Source: Neobacillus niacini (GTDB taxonomy: Bacteria; Bacillota; Bacilli; Bacillales; Cytobacillaceae). From it: a stretch of 64,000 nt of DNA. A model generated the notes under the pieces. The model was not told where the DNA came from. It made no database searches and saw nothing but the letters and a program-made list of their open reading frames with translations. How positions within the stretch are numbered: the first letter of the stretch is position 1; every line of letters begins with the position of its first letter. Both the position numbers and the translations under genes were made by a program. The stretch lies in NCBI RefSeq assembly GCF_030817595.1, contig NZ_JAUSZN010000001.1:2612001-2676000 (forward strand), in the 5' to 3' direction. Shown piece by piece: positions 36,772 through 45,995 of the stretch.

Positions 36772-37670
36772 TTTACTATCCCCTTTCGCTTGCCTAAATC
36801 ATCTTGAAGCAATTGGGCCAGAACATTCGCTAGTATTTGACCAGCTGTTTTTGGCGCGACAATACCAGGTAATCCTGGTGCAAGAAGTGCTTTTATACCT
36901 CTTTTTTCTGCATATCTAAAATCAGTTCCACCAGGCTTTGAGGCTAGATCAATAATCAGAGTATGGGCAGGCATTTTGGAAATAACAGTAGCACTTACAA
37001 TTAGTAAGGGTATTGTATTGATTAAAATATCAGTTTCTTTAACCTCTTTTTCTAATTCATTTAAATGAAAAGGCGTTAAAGCCATCTCCGTAATTCTAGC
37101 AAGATGTTCACTTTTCCTTGCACCTACCTTCACTTTTGCTCCAAGGGCATGGAAGGTTCTAGCCACACTCATCCCAACTCTTCCTAAACCTAGTACGGTA
37201 ATATTTGAGCCATGAATCGTGAAATCGGTATGCTGGATGGCCATCATGATGGTTCCTTCTACTGTCGGAATAGAATTGTATATAGCTACATCATCCCTTT
37301 CAAAAAGCTGCACAAGTTGACGCTTTGCCTCTTTGGTAATCCCATTTAAATACGCATTACTAATTCCGGAGTAAACGGTACAATGATCAGGCGTTTTCAT
37401 AAGCAGTTCAGCTGTCAAAATTACCTTCTCATTAGAAAAGATGGTTTCTACATGACCTTCTAAATTTGTACCGGGCACCGGTAAGATTATGGCATCCATA
37501 TTTGAAAAATCGACTTCATCCAACTTTTCCTTCACAGCGCCTGTGAACGCGTGGTCAAGCTGCTCGAAACCAATTAATGATAATCTGGCATCTAACTCGG
37601 TTAACTTCCGGATAATCTCCAGCTGTCTTGCATCTCCACCGATCACTGCTATCTGCATCCCTGTCAGCAT
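36768..37670 (-). CDS. spoVFA: Dipicolinate synthase subunit A
   Basis: A 300-residue NAD(P)-binding subunit (DpaA) that begins MLTGMQIAVIGGDARQ. A second Rossmann motif, VLGLGRVGMSVA, is near residue 155. I chose ATG 37668-37670 over a GTG four codons upstream. AAGGTGA is 8 nt away, and the product then aligns with the known SpoVFA N-terminus. A sigma-K-like promoter lies about 65 bp upstream, consistent with late mother-cell expression. Confidence 0.95.
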   Translation of the reverse strand: MLTGMQIAVIGGDARQLEIIRKLTELDARLSLIGFEQLDHAFTGAVKEKLDEVDFSNMDAIILPVPGTNLEGHVETIFSNEKVILTAELLMKTPDHCTVYSGISNAYLNGITKEAKRQLVQLFERDDVAIYNSIPTVEGTIMMAIQHTDFTIHGSNITVLGLGRVGMSVARTFHALGAKVKVGARKSEHLARITEMALTPFHLNELEKEVKETDILINTIPLLIVSATVISKMPAHTLIIDLASKPGGTDFRYAEKRGIKALLAPGLPGIVAPKTAGQILANVLAQLLQDDLGKRKGIVK

Positions 37671-37735
37671 GAAATCATTCACCTTCTTTTCAAAAAAATC
37701 CTAGCAGGAAGTCTTTTTACACTTATCACTTCAAC

Positions 37736-37763
37736 ATCTTATGTAAGAATGAATCAATCTGTG
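37736..37763 (-). promoter_or_regulatory. Candidate sigma-K promoter of spoVFA-spoVFB
   Basis: Minus strand: -10 CATAAGAT (37736-37743) fits CATANNNT, with AC 17 nt upstream (37761-37762). The spoVF operon of B. subtilis is sigma-K dependent. Confidence 0.5.
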
Positions 37764-37784
37764 AGTTTTCCATTCACAGTTAAA

Positions 37785-37824
37785 TAAAAAAGCCCAAGCA
37801 AAAATTTACTTTGCTTGGGCTTTT
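37785..37824 (-). terminator. Intrinsic terminator after ymxH
   Basis: Minus strand: AAAGCCCAAGCAAA/TTTGCTTGGGCTTTTT stem with a short AT loop, then a T-run. It separates ymxH from the sporulation promoter of spoVFA. Confidence 0.85.
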
Positions 37825-37848
37825 AGGCTATTTTCATTTTTTCTTCTA

Positions 37849-38091
37849 CTATTCATCATGTACATCAATAATGATCATATCAGAGCCGATCTTTTTTATA
37901 TGCTGCCAAGGAACTCTAATTTCTCCACCTTGTTTTCTAAAGCCAAACCATTTTAATGAGGATGGAATGAGCAATGCTTGAATTTGACCAGTATTTTCAT
38001 TGATTTCAAGATCTGTTTGACCAAGAACCCCCAAACGCTCTGCCTTTTTTACATCCACAATTTCTTTTCCACTTAATTCACTTAACCTCAT
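37849..38091 (-). CDS. ymxH: YlmC/YmxH PRC-barrel protein
   Basis: An 80-residue PRC-barrel domain protein of the YlmC/YmxH sporulation family. It starts MRLSELSGKEIVDVKKAERLG, and its single beta-barrel covers almost the full length. It is usually found beside mlpA and spoVF in spore formers. No catalytic role is known. The AGAGAGGAG ribosome binding site is close to the ATG. Confidence 0.9.
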   Translation of the reverse strand: MRLSELSGKEIVDVKKAERLGVLGQTDLEINENTGQIQALLIPSSLKWFGFRKQGGEIRVPWQHIKKIGSDMIIIDVHDE

Positions 38092-38156
38092 GTGAATAAA
38101 CTCCTCTCTAACATCTTTACTATATGTTTATCGATGGAATTCCTAATTTAGAATAA

Positions 38157-38191
38157 GAAAAGTGGAAGTGCCTGGGCGTTAAAACTAGACA
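38157..38191. repeat. Relic of the AGCGGAAGCGCC repeat
   Basis: gaaaagtggaagtgcc (38157-38172) matches the start of the 57646-57767 repeat with two changes, and a downstream CTAGACA matches its end. The middle is missing, so it looks like a collapsed copy. Confidence 0.45.
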
Positions 38192-38197
38192 CTAACG

Positions 38198-38226
38198 AAA
38201 AAAACAGTTCAGGTGAACTGTTTTTT
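38198..38226 (-). terminator. Intrinsic terminator after mlpA
   Basis: Minus strand: AAAAAACAGTTCA/TGAACTGTTTTTTT stem with a tight loop and T-tract, three nucleotides past the mlpA stop. Confidence 0.85.
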
Positions 38227-38229
38227 CTA

Positions 38230-39468
38230 TTATCTTAAACCTTTTGGTAATTCGCCGTCTGGGCTGATCAAGGAAACCGAGTAGTTGTTGGTAAATACAG
38301 ATGAAGCCATTCCATCTACACTTTGCTTGGTTACTTGGTCAATTTGCTCAATAATTTCATCCAATGAACGGTGGCGCTTTAATAATAGCTCATTTTTGCC
38401 GTTTCGGCTCATCCTGCTATTTGTACTTTCTAAACTTAACATTAAGCTTCCTTTTAATTGCTCTTTACTATTAATTAATTCTTTTTCAGTAATACCATCT
38501 TGTTTTAATTTATCCAGCGTTTCTTGAATGGTTTCAAATAATACATCAAGCTGCTTTGCACCAGTTCCCCCATAGACGGTTACAACACCATTATCCTGAT
38601 AAGCTGAATGGTATGAGAATACAGAATAAGCTAAACCTCGTTGTTCACGAACTTCTTGGAACAATCTGCTGCTCATACTGCCGCCTAGAATATTGTTTAG
38701 AATAATTAAGCTGTAAACATCTTCATGACCAATCTTTAAACCTTCAAAACCAATACATAGGTGTGCTTGTTCTGTTTCTTTCTTTCGCGATAATCGATTG
38801 GAATGGAACGTTGGAATGTTTTCTGTAATCGCACTTTTCCCGCCTTCATACGACCCGAAATACTTTTCCACTTCCTTAATAAAACTCTCAGAAACATTTC
38901 CCGCAATTGAAATTACGACATTTTCTGGTGTGTAATGATTGTGGATATAGTCTTTAAGCGTATCACCGGTGAACGTATTTAGCGTTTCTTCTGTACCTAA
39001 TATAGGGTAACCTAGAGGATGGTCTCCATAAATAGCCCTGCTAAGTAAATCATGAACAATATCATCGGGAGTATCATCATACATTTTAATTTCTTCTAGA
39101 ACTACATTTCTTTCTTTATTTAATTCCTCTTCAACAAAGGTTGAATTGAAGAACATATCAGCTAATACATCCAAAGCGAATTGCGCATGTGTATCCAAAA
39201 CTTTAGCGTAGTAACAAGTGTACTCCTTTGAGGTAAAGGCATTTACTTGCCCTCCAATGCTATCAAAGGATTCTGCTATTTCTTTCGCAGACCTTGTTGT
39301 TGTACCTTTAAAAAACATATGCTCTAAAAAGTGTGAAATTCCATTCGTTTGGGGATTTTCATTTCTTGAGCCAGTGCCGATCCATACTCCAATTGCTACA
39401 GATCTCACTGTTGGTATATTTTCTAATACAATTCTTACTCCATTTTTGCAAGAATATCTGTTAATCAT
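38230..39468 (-). CDS. mlpA: M16 zinc protease MlpA (YmxG)
   Basis: A 412-residue M16 peptidase with the inverted zinc motif HFLEH at residues 46-50 and the typical two-lobe length. In Bacillus it is the processing-peptidase-like protease encoded downstream of pnpA-ylxY. The start is ATG 39466-39468 with AGGAGG 6 nt upstream, rather than the preceding in-frame TTG. It is the third M16 protein in the window, together with YmfF and YmfH. Confidence 0.92.
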   Translation of the reverse strand: MINRYSCKNGVRIVLENIPTVRSVAIGVWIGTGSRNENPQTNGISHFLEHMFFKGTTTRSAKEIAESFDSIGGQVNAFTSKEYTCYYAKVLDTHAQFALDVLADMFFNSTFVEEELNKERNVVLEEIKMYDDTPDDIVHDLLSRAIYGDHPLGYPILGTEETLNTFTGDTLKDYIHNHYTPENVVISIAGNVSESFIKEVEKYFGSYEGGKSAITENIPTFHSNRLSRKKETEQAHLCIGFEGLKIGHEDVYSLIILNNILGGSMSSRLFQEVREQRGLAYSVFSYHSAYQDNGVVTVYGGTGAKQLDVLFETIQETLDKLKQDGITEKELINSKEQLKGSLMLSLESTNSRMSRNGKNELLLKRHRSLDEIIEQIDQVTKQSVDGMASSVFTNNYSVSLISPDGELPKGLR

Positions 39469-39538
39469 CAAAATCCTCCTATCTATAGAAAGCGGAAACT
39501 AGAGCTTTATTAATTATTATCTGGATTATTTGGTTAAT

Positions 39539-40486
39539 TTATTTCAGAATTCTTTCTTCGCTCATTAAATCGCTAACAGTCCCTATTTTTAAACTTTTTT
39601 CTTCAATGAGTGTGATTAAGCGATCTAACGATTTTGCGGTAGAATCTGTTGGATGCATGAGGACCATTGAGCCATTATCAATCTTAGAAATAACACGATT
39701 GATTAGTTGGTCAGGTGTAGGTTTTTGCCAATCTATCGTATCTACCGTCCACATAACGGTCTTCATTTTTAATTCAGCAGCTATTTTAACGGTTTCATCC
39801 CGGTAACTGCCGCTCGGTGGTGCAAACCAAATGCTCTTATTACCTGTAGCTGCTTCAATGACTTCATTTGTTTTTAACAATTGCTCCCTTGTTTGTGCAG
39901 CAGTAATTCTCTTCATGTCAGGATGTGTATAGGAGTGATTCCCAACTTCATGACCTGCACTCACAATCATTTTTGCCAAGTCAGGATTATTTTTCACCCA
40001 TCTTCCCTCGAGGAAAAAGCTTGCTTTTACTTTGTGTTTTTTAAGTGCAGCAAGCATTTCAGGTAAATATTCGTTTCCCCATGCTACATTAATAATGAAG
40101 CTCACCATTGGTTTGTCAGGATGCCCGCGATAAATGGGAGATGGAGGCAAATCCTTAAGATGTACCGATGGTGTTGTTTGTTTATATACTATTTTTTTTT
40201 CATCGAAAATGCCGCTTTTTTTCATATTTTTATATGAAGCTTCAATATCGACAGTTAACCCATTATAGCCTGGGATTGCTTTCCACACTTCATCAATTTT
40301 AGCATTGGAAGGCGGTATATTATATGTAGAAGCATTTTTAATAATACTTTGATATAGCGGATTTTCTTGCTTTCCTACAGTAACCACGTTTCCTTTTAAT
40401 GATGCAACATATGTATTTACAAGAGGATTGTTAACAGAAAACCACGCTACAAATAAAATGAGAGCGATCAAACTAAACTTCTTCAT
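39539..40486 (-). CDS. ylxY: YlxY, polysaccharide deacetylase-like sporulation protein
   Basis: A 315-residue exported or membrane-anchored protein. The hydrophobic N-terminus (about residues 4-18) looks like a signal anchor, and a NodB-homology domain follows from about 125. The metal-binding HSYTH motif is intact (H184, H188). The canonical TFDDG segment reads SFIIN (129-133), so both conserved aspartates are replaced. Other motif regions (RWVKNNPDLAKMI, APPSGSYRDE) persist. It may be inactive as a standard deacetylase or use another mechanism. It lies between pnpA and mlpA, as in other Bacillaceae. Confidence 0.9.
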   Translation of the reverse strand: MKKFSLIALILFVAWFSVNNPLVNTYVASLKGNVVTVGKQENPLYQSIIKNASTYNIPPSNAKIDEVWKAIPGYNGLTVDIEASYKNMKKSGIFDEKKIVYKQTTPSVHLKDLPPSPIYRGHPDKPMVSFIINVAWGNEYLPEMLAALKKHKVKASFFLEGRWVKNNPDLAKMIVSAGHEVGNHSYTHPDMKRITAAQTREQLLKTNEVIEAATGNKSIWFAPPSGSYRDETVKIAAELKMKTVMWTVDTIDWQKPTPDQLINRVISKIDNGSMVLMHPTDSTAKSLDRLITLIEEKSLKIGTVSDLMSEERILK

Positions 40487-40538
40487 TTACCTTCCCCCTT
40501 CATACAGAATATATGAATAATGAGGACAAGGTAGAACT

Positions 40539-40556
40539 AAAAGCGGTAGCGCCTTA
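40539..40556. repeat. Possible relic of the AGCGGAAGCGCC repeat
   Basis: taaaagcggtagcgcctta resembles the first 18 bp of the 57646-57767 repeat with one change. It sits between pnpA and ylxY. It is short, so support is weak. Confidence 0.3.
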
Positions 40557-40560
40557 CATG

Positions 40561-40584
40561 GAAAAAGTCAGGGTTCCCCCTGAC
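40561..40584 (-). terminator. Intrinsic terminator after pnpA
   Basis: Minus strand: 7-bp GC-rich stem GTCAGGG/CCCTGAC with a GGAA loop, then TTTTTC. Confidence 0.85.
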
Positions 40585-40611
40585 CTTTCTATTATTCCTA
40601 GTGAGGCTTTC

Positions 40612-42738
40612 TTACTGTTTTTCTGCTGCTTTTTCAGCCTTCTCACGTTGTTCTTTTAAAATTGCCTTACGTGAAAGGTTTACACGTCCTTGTTTATCGA
40701 TTTCAGTAACTTTGACTAAAATTTCATCACCGATTGCAATAACGTCTTCGACCTTTCCAACTCGTTCCTCGGCCAATTCAGAAATATGGACAAGTCCATC
40801 TTTGCCAGCAAAGATCTCAACAAAAGCACCGAATTTTTCAATTCGCTTAACCTTACCAAGGTACATTTGGCCAACTTCAACCTCGCGTACGATATCTTCG
40901 ATAATTTTCTTCGCCTTTTGGTTCATTGCTTGGTCAGTTGAGGCAATAAATACAGTTCCATCTTGTTCAATATCGATTTTAACACCAGTTTCTTCGATGA
41001 TCTTATTGATTTGCTTACCGCTTGGTCCAATAACATCACGAATTTTATCCGGGTTAATTTTCATTGTTAAGATTTTTGGTGCAAATTTTGAAAGCTCACT
41101 TCTTGGCTCAGTTATTGTTGCAAGCATAGAATCAAGAATATGCATTCTACCCTTCTTTGCCTGTTGAAGTGCTTCTTCTAGGATTTCACGAGAAAGTCCT
41201 TTAATTTTTATATCCATCTGAAGTGCAGTTACACCTTTAGCAGTTCCTGCAACTTTGAAATCCATATCACCTAGGTGGTCTTCCATTCCTTGGATATCAG
41301 ATAAAACAGTGTAATGTTCACCAGATTTTACTAATCCCATCGCAATCCCAGCAACTGGGGCTTTAATTGGAACGCCAGCGTCCATCATCGCAAGTGTACT
41401 TGCACAAATACTCGCTTGAGAGGTAGATCCATTAGATTCCAGAACCTCAGAAACTAGGCGAATAGTATAAGGGAAATCCTTTTCAGAAGGTACAATTGGT
41501 TCTAATGCTCGCTCACCAAGAGCACCATGTCCGATCTCACGACGGCCTGGCCCACGGATTGGTCCAGTTTCACCCACACTGAAGGAAGGGAAATTGTAAT
41601 GGTGCATAAAACGCTTTTCTTCCTCGATTCCCAAACCATCTAGAATTTGCACATCTCCCATTGCTCCTAATGTACAAATGCTTAATGCTTGAGTTTGCCC
41701 ACGAGTAAATAATCCTGATCCGTGTGTTCTTGGTAAAATACCTACCTGTGAAGATAAGGGACGAATTTCATCGATTTTCCGACCGTCTGGACGCACCTTT
41801 TCAACGGTTATTAAACGACGAACTTCACCTTTAACGATTTTATCTAAAATTTGTTTTACCTGTTTCATGTCATCGTCTGTAGCCTCATTCTCCTCGAACT
41901 TAGCGATTACACGATTCTTTACTTCTTTAATGGCATCCTCACGCGCATGCTTTTCCTGCACCTGAATGGCGGTTACCATATCGGCTTCACACATTTCTCT
42001 AACTTCAGCCTCTAAATTTTTATCAAGTTCATAAAGAATAATTTCTCTTTTTTCCTTGCCAGCTTCAGCCATAATTTTTTCTTGGAATTCTATAAGGCGT
42101 TTAATTTCTTCATGTCCATACATAATAGCCTCAAGCATGACTTCCTCAGAAACTTCATCTGCACCTGCTTCAACCATGTTTATTGCATCTTTCGTACCGG
42201 CAACAGTTAAATGAATATCACTTTTCTCGGCTTGTTCTACTGTTGGATTAATAACAAATGCTCCATCGACTCTGCCAACAATTACACCTGCAATCGGTCC
42301 CTCGAAAGGAATGTCAGATGTGCAAAGTGCTAAAGATGATCCAAACATTGCTGCCATCTCTGATGAGCAATCTTGGTCCACACTCATAACAATACTGATT
42401 ACTTGCACATCATTACGGAAACCTTCTGCAAAAAGTGGACGAATTGGACGGTCAATTAATCGACTCGCCAAAATGGCTTTTTCACTAGGACGACCTTCTC
42501 GTTTAATAAATCCTCCAGGAATTTTACCCACCGCATATAATCGCTCTTCATAGTTACATGTTAATGGAAAAAAGTCTAAGTTTTTTGGTTCTTTTGAAGC
42601 TGTAGCAGTACTTAGAACTGCAGTATCTCCATAACGGACCATTACTGATCCATTTGCCTGTTTGGCTAGTTGTCCAATTTCAACGGTTAATTTACGTCCA
42701 GCCCAATCCATGGAATATTCGTGTTTCGTTTGTTCCAT
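40612..42738 (-). CDS. pnpA: Polynucleotide phosphorylase
   Basis: A 708-residue 3'-5' phosphorolytic exoribonuclease. It has two RNase PH-like domains (about 10-230 and 310-545), a KH domain ([15 protein letters not shown] near 560) and a C-terminal S1 domain (about 620-695). The open frame begins nine codons earlier. ATG 42736-42738 is chosen because AGAGGGG is correctly spaced and the product starts [12 protein letters not shown], as in the family. It pairs functionally with RNase Y and RNase J2, also in this window. Confidence 0.97.
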   Translation of the reverse strand: MEQTKHEYSMDWAGRKLTVEIGQLAKQANGSVMVRYGDTAVLSTATASKEPKNLDFFPLTCNYEERLYAVGKIPGGFIKREGRPSEKAILASRLIDRPIRPLFAEGFRNDVQVISIVMSVDQDCSSEMAAMFGSSLALCTSDIPFEGPIAGVIVGRVDGAFVINPTVEQAEKSDIHLTVAGTKDAINMVEAGADEVSEEVMLEAIMYGHEEIKRLIEFQEKIMAEAGKEKREIILYELDKNLEAEVREMCEADMVTAIQVQEKHAREDAIKEVKNRVIAKFEENEATDDDMKQVKQILDKIVKGEVRRLITVEKVRPDGRKIDEIRPLSSQVGILPRTHGSGLFTRGQTQALSICTLGAMGDVQILDGLGIEEEKRFMHHYNFPSFSVGETGPIRGPGRREIGHGALGERALEPIVPSEKDFPYTIRLVSEVLESNGSTSQASICASTLAMMDAGVPIKAPVAGIAMGLVKSGEHYTVLSDIQGMEDHLGDMDFKVAGTAKGVTALQMDIKIKGLSREILEEALQQAKKGRMHILDSMLATITEPRSELSKFAPKILTMKINPDKIRDVIGPSGKQINKIIEETGVKIDIEQDGTVFIASTDQAMNQKAKKIIEDIVREVEVGQMYLGKVKRIEKFGAFVEIFAGKDGLVHISELAEERVGKVEDVIAIGDEILVKVTEIDKQGRVNLSRKAILKEQREKAEKAAEKQ

Positions 42739-42933
42739 TTTGTTACCCCTCTCTATCCAAATCACTTTAGAGGATAATGCGAAATAAAATCGCTCTAATC
42801 ATCTAATATAAAAAAAGCGTTTATAGCTTATGTTATCAATACAAATATACTTATAGTATGCTCAAATTTTCGCGACTTAAAATATGTATATAATATATTT
42901 ATCTTGCACTAGGTGCTATCTTTTTTAAACCTA

Positions 42934-42959
42934 ACAAAAAAGCGGGAAAAATCCCGCTT
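42934..42959 (-). terminator. Intrinsic terminator after rpsO
   Basis: Minus strand: AAGCGGGA/TCCCGCTT stem with a T-rich loop, then TTTTTTG. It separates rpsO from pnpA. Confidence 0.85.
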
Positions 42960-42966
42960 CTTTTGA

Positions 42967-43236
42967 TTATCGACGAAGTCCTAGCTTATTGATTAATTCA
43001 CGGTAACGTTGAACATCTTTATTACGTAGGTACGTTAAAAGATTACGACGCTTACCAACCATTTTCAACAGACCGCGACGTGAGTGGTGGTCCTTCTTAT
43101 GAGTACGTAAGTGCTCATTCAAATTGTTGATTGATTCAGTAAGGACAGCGATTTGAACCTCTGCAGATCCAGTGTCATTATCATGAGTTTTATACTCAGC
43201 GATAAGTTCGTTTTTACGTTCTTGTGTGATTGCCAT
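42967..43236 (-). CDS. rpsO: 30S ribosomal protein S15
   Basis: An 89-residue primary 16S-binding ribosomal protein. The ATG at 43234-43236 follows AGGAGGTG, and the product starts [12 protein letters not shown], the usual N-terminus. Three extra in-frame codons upstream are not used. It has its own promoter and a structured leader, and ends with a terminator before pnpA. Confidence 0.98.
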   Translation of the reverse strand: MAITQERKNELIAEYKTHDNDTGSAEVQIAVLTESINNLNEHLRTHKKDHHSRRGLLKMVGKRRNLLTYLRNKDVQRYRELINKLGLRR

Positions 43237-43260
43237 CCTATTCACCTCCTAAATTTACTA

Positions 43261-43312
43261 TCCCCTGTTACTGAGCAAGCGTCGGTGACTCGACTTGCCA
43301 AGGAAAGGTTAT
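43261..43312 (-). promoter_or_regulatory. Structured rpsO leader, candidate S15 autoregulation site
   Basis: The minus-strand leader has a hairpin GCAAG-TCG...CGA-(2-nt bulge)-CTTGC (43275-43298) flanked by CCTTTCCTT and AACAGGGGA, which can pair around it. Geobacillus/Bacillus S15 is known to repress its own mRNA by binding a junction in this position. The fold is by eye. Confidence 0.45.
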
Positions 43313-43328
43313 TTTTAATACGTTAATA

Positions 43329-43357
43329 AGAATACAACGTTTTACGACAAATTGCAA
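43329..43357 (-). promoter_or_regulatory. Predicted sigma-A promoter of rpsO
   Basis: Minus strand: -35 TTGCAA (43352-43357), 17-bp spacer, -10 TATTCT (43329-43334). It lies just past the end of ribC. Confidence 0.5.
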
Positions 43358-43374
43358 GTTAATCGCTAAAAAAG

Positions 43375-44313
43375 CTATTTATTAAAGTATTCAATTGCAT
43401 TCTGTTTGTCTTTTTCGATTTGTGCCACCAGTTCATCAATTCCGGAGAATTTTTGTTCTTTTCTTAGGTATTGGTGCCATTCGATGGTTACTTTCTTTCC
43501 ATAAATATCTTTTTTGAAGTTAAAGATATGGGCTTCGACTGAAACCTTTAAAGCGTCCTTATTGAATGTTGGTTTGTAGCCAACATTACATACACCTTCG
43601 TACCAGTCTTCACCGATCTTGATTTTTACGGCGTAAACACCCAGAGGGGGTAAAATAAATTCATCCATTGTATCTACATTTGCAGTAGGGAATCCAATTG
43701 TCCTGCCTCTTTTATCCCCATGGACGACTATGCCGGCTGTGGTATAGAATCTTCCAAGTAATTCAGGCAGCTCAGTGGTTCTTCCGTTCTTTATATATTG
43801 ACGAATTCGCGTTGAACTTACTTTTTCATCCCCACTAGTGAATTTTTCTACAATGGTGAACGTGAATTTTTCTCTTGAATGGAAGGGCAAGATTTCCATC
43901 GTTCCTTTTCCCATACGGCCATAAGAGAAATCAAATCCTGCCACGACATGTTTTACATTCAAATCAATAACATACTGATCAATAAATTCTTGGGGAAGCA
44001 GGTTTGCAAATTCTGCCGTAAAATTTACGATAAATAAATAGTCGATGCCTAGTTCCTCAATTAGATTAATTTTTTCGGCTAGTGGTGTTATATATTGAAC
44101 ATGCTTTTCATTTTTCCCTAAAACAACTGATGGATGAGGATCAAAGGTCATAACTGCGGACCGGAGTCCTTTTTGATTAGCTTGTTTTTTAGCTTCAAGA
44201 ATAACCTTTTGATGACCAAGATGAACTCCGTCAAAATAACCAAGTGCCATTGATAATGGAGGTATTTGCGTTTTTTCTATATTTAATGGGAATTCTAGTT
44301 TTATTACTTCCAA
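43375..44313 (-). CDS. ribC: Bifunctional riboflavin kinase/FAD synthetase
   Basis: A 312-residue RibCF-type enzyme that makes FMN and then FAD. The N-terminal adenylyltransferase domain has GYFDGVHLGHQKV near residue 26 and the STRIRQYI segment. The C-terminal flavokinase domain has GDKRGRTIGFPTANV near 195. It follows truB by 31 nt, the standard Bacillus arrangement. Confidence 0.96.
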   Translation of the reverse strand: MEVIKLEFPLNIEKTQIPPLSMALGYFDGVHLGHQKVILEAKKQANQKGLRSAVMTFDPHPSVVLGKNEKHVQYITPLAEKINLIEELGIDYLFIVNFTAEFANLLPQEFIDQYVIDLNVKHVVAGFDFSYGRMGKGTMEILPFHSREKFTFTIVEKFTSGDEKVSSTRIRQYIKNGRTTELPELLGRFYTTAGIVVHGDKRGRTIGFPTANVDTMDEFILPPLGVYAVKIKIGEDWYEGVCNVGYKPTFNKDALKVSVEAHIFNFKKDIYGKKVTIEWHQYLRKEQKFSGIDELVAQIEKDKQNAIEYFNK

Positions 44314-44344
44314 TGAGACTCACCTTTTCTTGACCGTAACCTTT

Positions 44345-45265
44345 TTAACCTTGATCATTACGCAAAACTTTAACCGGTTTTAACAGCCCTGGTTTGTTCG
44401 GGTGTACCGAATAAATGGCAAGTGCTTTGCCTTCTTCCGTTTCAGCGCTAATAGGTCCGTTACTATTTTTTAAATGCTCTGGTATTGGTAAAAGTGCGCC
44501 ATTTTTCACTTTCTCTGCTACTTTATCATTTATTATGTATTTCGGCAAATGAGAAAGTGCCAATTCTAAAGGTCTTAAAAAGGAGGATATTGTACCAGCT
44601 TCCACTGATTTTTCAATCTGTTCAAAAGTCAAACAATCATCAATTGTAAAAGCAGATGATTGGGTCCTAATTAAATTTGACATATGTGCAGGATAGCCAA
44701 GTTCTTCACCAATCATTACTGCTAGTGTCCTGATATAGGTTCCTTTGCTGCAACTCACTCTAAATCGAAATGAGATAGTTTCACCTGAAAATACCTCTCT
44801 ATCGTCAAGTAGCTCCATCGAATAGATAGTTACCTTTCTCGTAGGACGTTCCACTTCAATTCCTTTGCGGGCATATTCGTATAAACGAGTCCCATTCACT
44901 TTTACGGCTGAAAACATCGGTGGTGTTTGTTCTATTTCACCAGTGAAAGAATTTAGAACTTGAAGGATTTCTTTCCTGCTGATGGTACCTTCTACCTTTT
45001 TCTCTTCAACCATTTCTCCTGAAGCATCCTCGGTTGTTGTGGAGTACCCAATTGTCACTTCTCCTTCATAACTCTTCCCAGCGTCAGTTATGTATTCTGC
45101 TACTTTTGTTGCTCTACCAATACAAATAGGAAGAACTCCGGTCACATCTGGGTCAAGTGTGCCCGTATGGCCCACCTTTTTTGTTTTTAATATTTTTCTT
45201 AATCTAAAAACACAATCATGCGACGTTAGTCCTGCCGGTTTATATAAAGGGATGATTCCTTCCAT
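44345..45265 (-). CDS. truB: tRNA pseudouridine-55 synthase
   Basis: A 306-residue pseudouridine synthase for U55 of tRNAs. The catalytic Asp is in GHTGTLDPDVTGVLP (about residue 38). A C-terminal extension of PUA-like type is present. An unusually strong terminator stands between rbfA and truB, so truB-ribC may need its own promoter or readthrough. The ribosome binding site is weak. Confidence 0.96.
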   Translation of the reverse strand: MEGIIPLYKPAGLTSHDCVFRLRKILKTKKVGHTGTLDPDVTGVLPICIGRATKVAEYITDAGKSYEGEVTIGYSTTTEDASGEMVEEKKVEGTISRKEILQVLNSFTGEIEQTPPMFSAVKVNGTRLYEYARKGIEVERPTRKVTIYSMELLDDREVFSGETISFRFRVSCSKGTYIRTLAVMIGEELGYPAHMSNLIRTQSSAFTIDDCLTFEQIEKSVEAGTISSFLRPLELALSHLPKYIINDKVAEKVKNGALLPIPEHLKNSNGPISAETEEGKALAIYSVHPNKPGLLKPVKVLRNDQG

Positions 45266-45295
45266 CGCCGGTCACTCCAATTCAATTTTGTATCG

Positions 45296-45323
45296 AAAAA
45301 AAAGGATAGACAATTGTCTATCC
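45296..45323 (-). terminator. Strong intrinsic terminator between rbfA and truB
   Basis: Minus strand: perfect 20-bp palindrome GGATAGACAATTGTCTATCC followed by eight or nine T, two nucleotides past the rbfA stop. Confidence 0.85.
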
Positions 45324-45325
45324 AT

Positions 45326-45697
45326 TTATTCTTCTTCATTTTTTTCCATGCTTCTTTCTTCATGGTGCAATTGATGAATGAGAGAATTGATTCGATTTCC
45401 ATAATCCATCGATTCATCCCATTCAAAAAGGATCTCAGGAGTCTTGCGTAAACGAATACGATGTCCAATTTCAGTTCGGATAAATCCTTTCGCCTTTGCA
45501 AGACCTTTAAGCGTGTTTTCCTTTTGCTCTTCATCGCCCAAAACAGAAATATATACTTTTGCTTGTTGGAGATCTCCTGTTACTTGAACATCTGTAACCG
45601 TCACGAAGCCGATCCGGGGATCCTTAATTTTCCGCCCGATGATGTCACTTAGTTCTTTCTTCATTTGCTCTCCAACACGATTTGCTCTGTGGCTCAT
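45326..45697 (-). CDS. rbfA: Ribosome-binding factor A
   Basis: A 123-residue KH-type factor for 30S maturation. It starts [16 protein letters not shown] from ATG 45695-45697, with AGAGGTGA 6-7 nt upstream; a preceding in-frame GTG is not needed. The C-terminus is acidic. It is last before the strong terminator at 45296-45323, closing the rimP-nusA-ylxRQ-infB-ylxP-rbfA operon. Confidence 0.95.
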   Translation of the reverse strand: MSHRANRVGEQMKKELSDIIGRKIKDPRIGFVTVTDVQVTGDLQQAKVYISVLGDEEQKENTLKGLAKAKGFIRTEIGHRIRLRKTPEILFEWDESMDYGNRINSLIHQLHHEERSMEKNEEE

Positions 45698-45713
45698 CAC
45701 TTCACCTCTTAAC

Positions 45714-45995
45714 TTAAAGCCATTCTACTTCGGTGATCGTTCTTTCAATCTCAGGAAAAGAATCAATTAATTTAAATGCATTTTGCAGTTCCAGTTCAGT
45801 CATTACCCGATTGGATGTTACCGCCACAATGGCTATTTTCGTCCTTTGCCACACATCCTGATAGCCAACTTCTGAAACTGATACATTAAATTTTTGTTTT
45901 AACCTGGTAAGAATTCGCTGTAATACAGCCCGTTTCTCTTTTAAAGAATGAGCATCGTAGATGATACATTCACAAACGGCTAAACCTACAATCAT
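45714..45995 (-). CDS. ylxP: YlxP, DUF503 protein
   Basis: A 93-residue DUF503 protein of the YlxP family that sits between infB and rbfA in Bacillaceae. YlxP is thought to act in ribosome assembly or RNA binding. It overlaps the infB stop by four nucleotides (ATGA). It starts [21 protein letters not shown]. Confidence 0.9.
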   Translation of the reverse strand: MIVGLAVCECIIYDAHSLKEKRAVLQRILTRLKQKFNVSVSEVGYQDVWQRTKIAIVAVTSNRVMTELELQNAFKLIDSFPEIERTITEVEWL

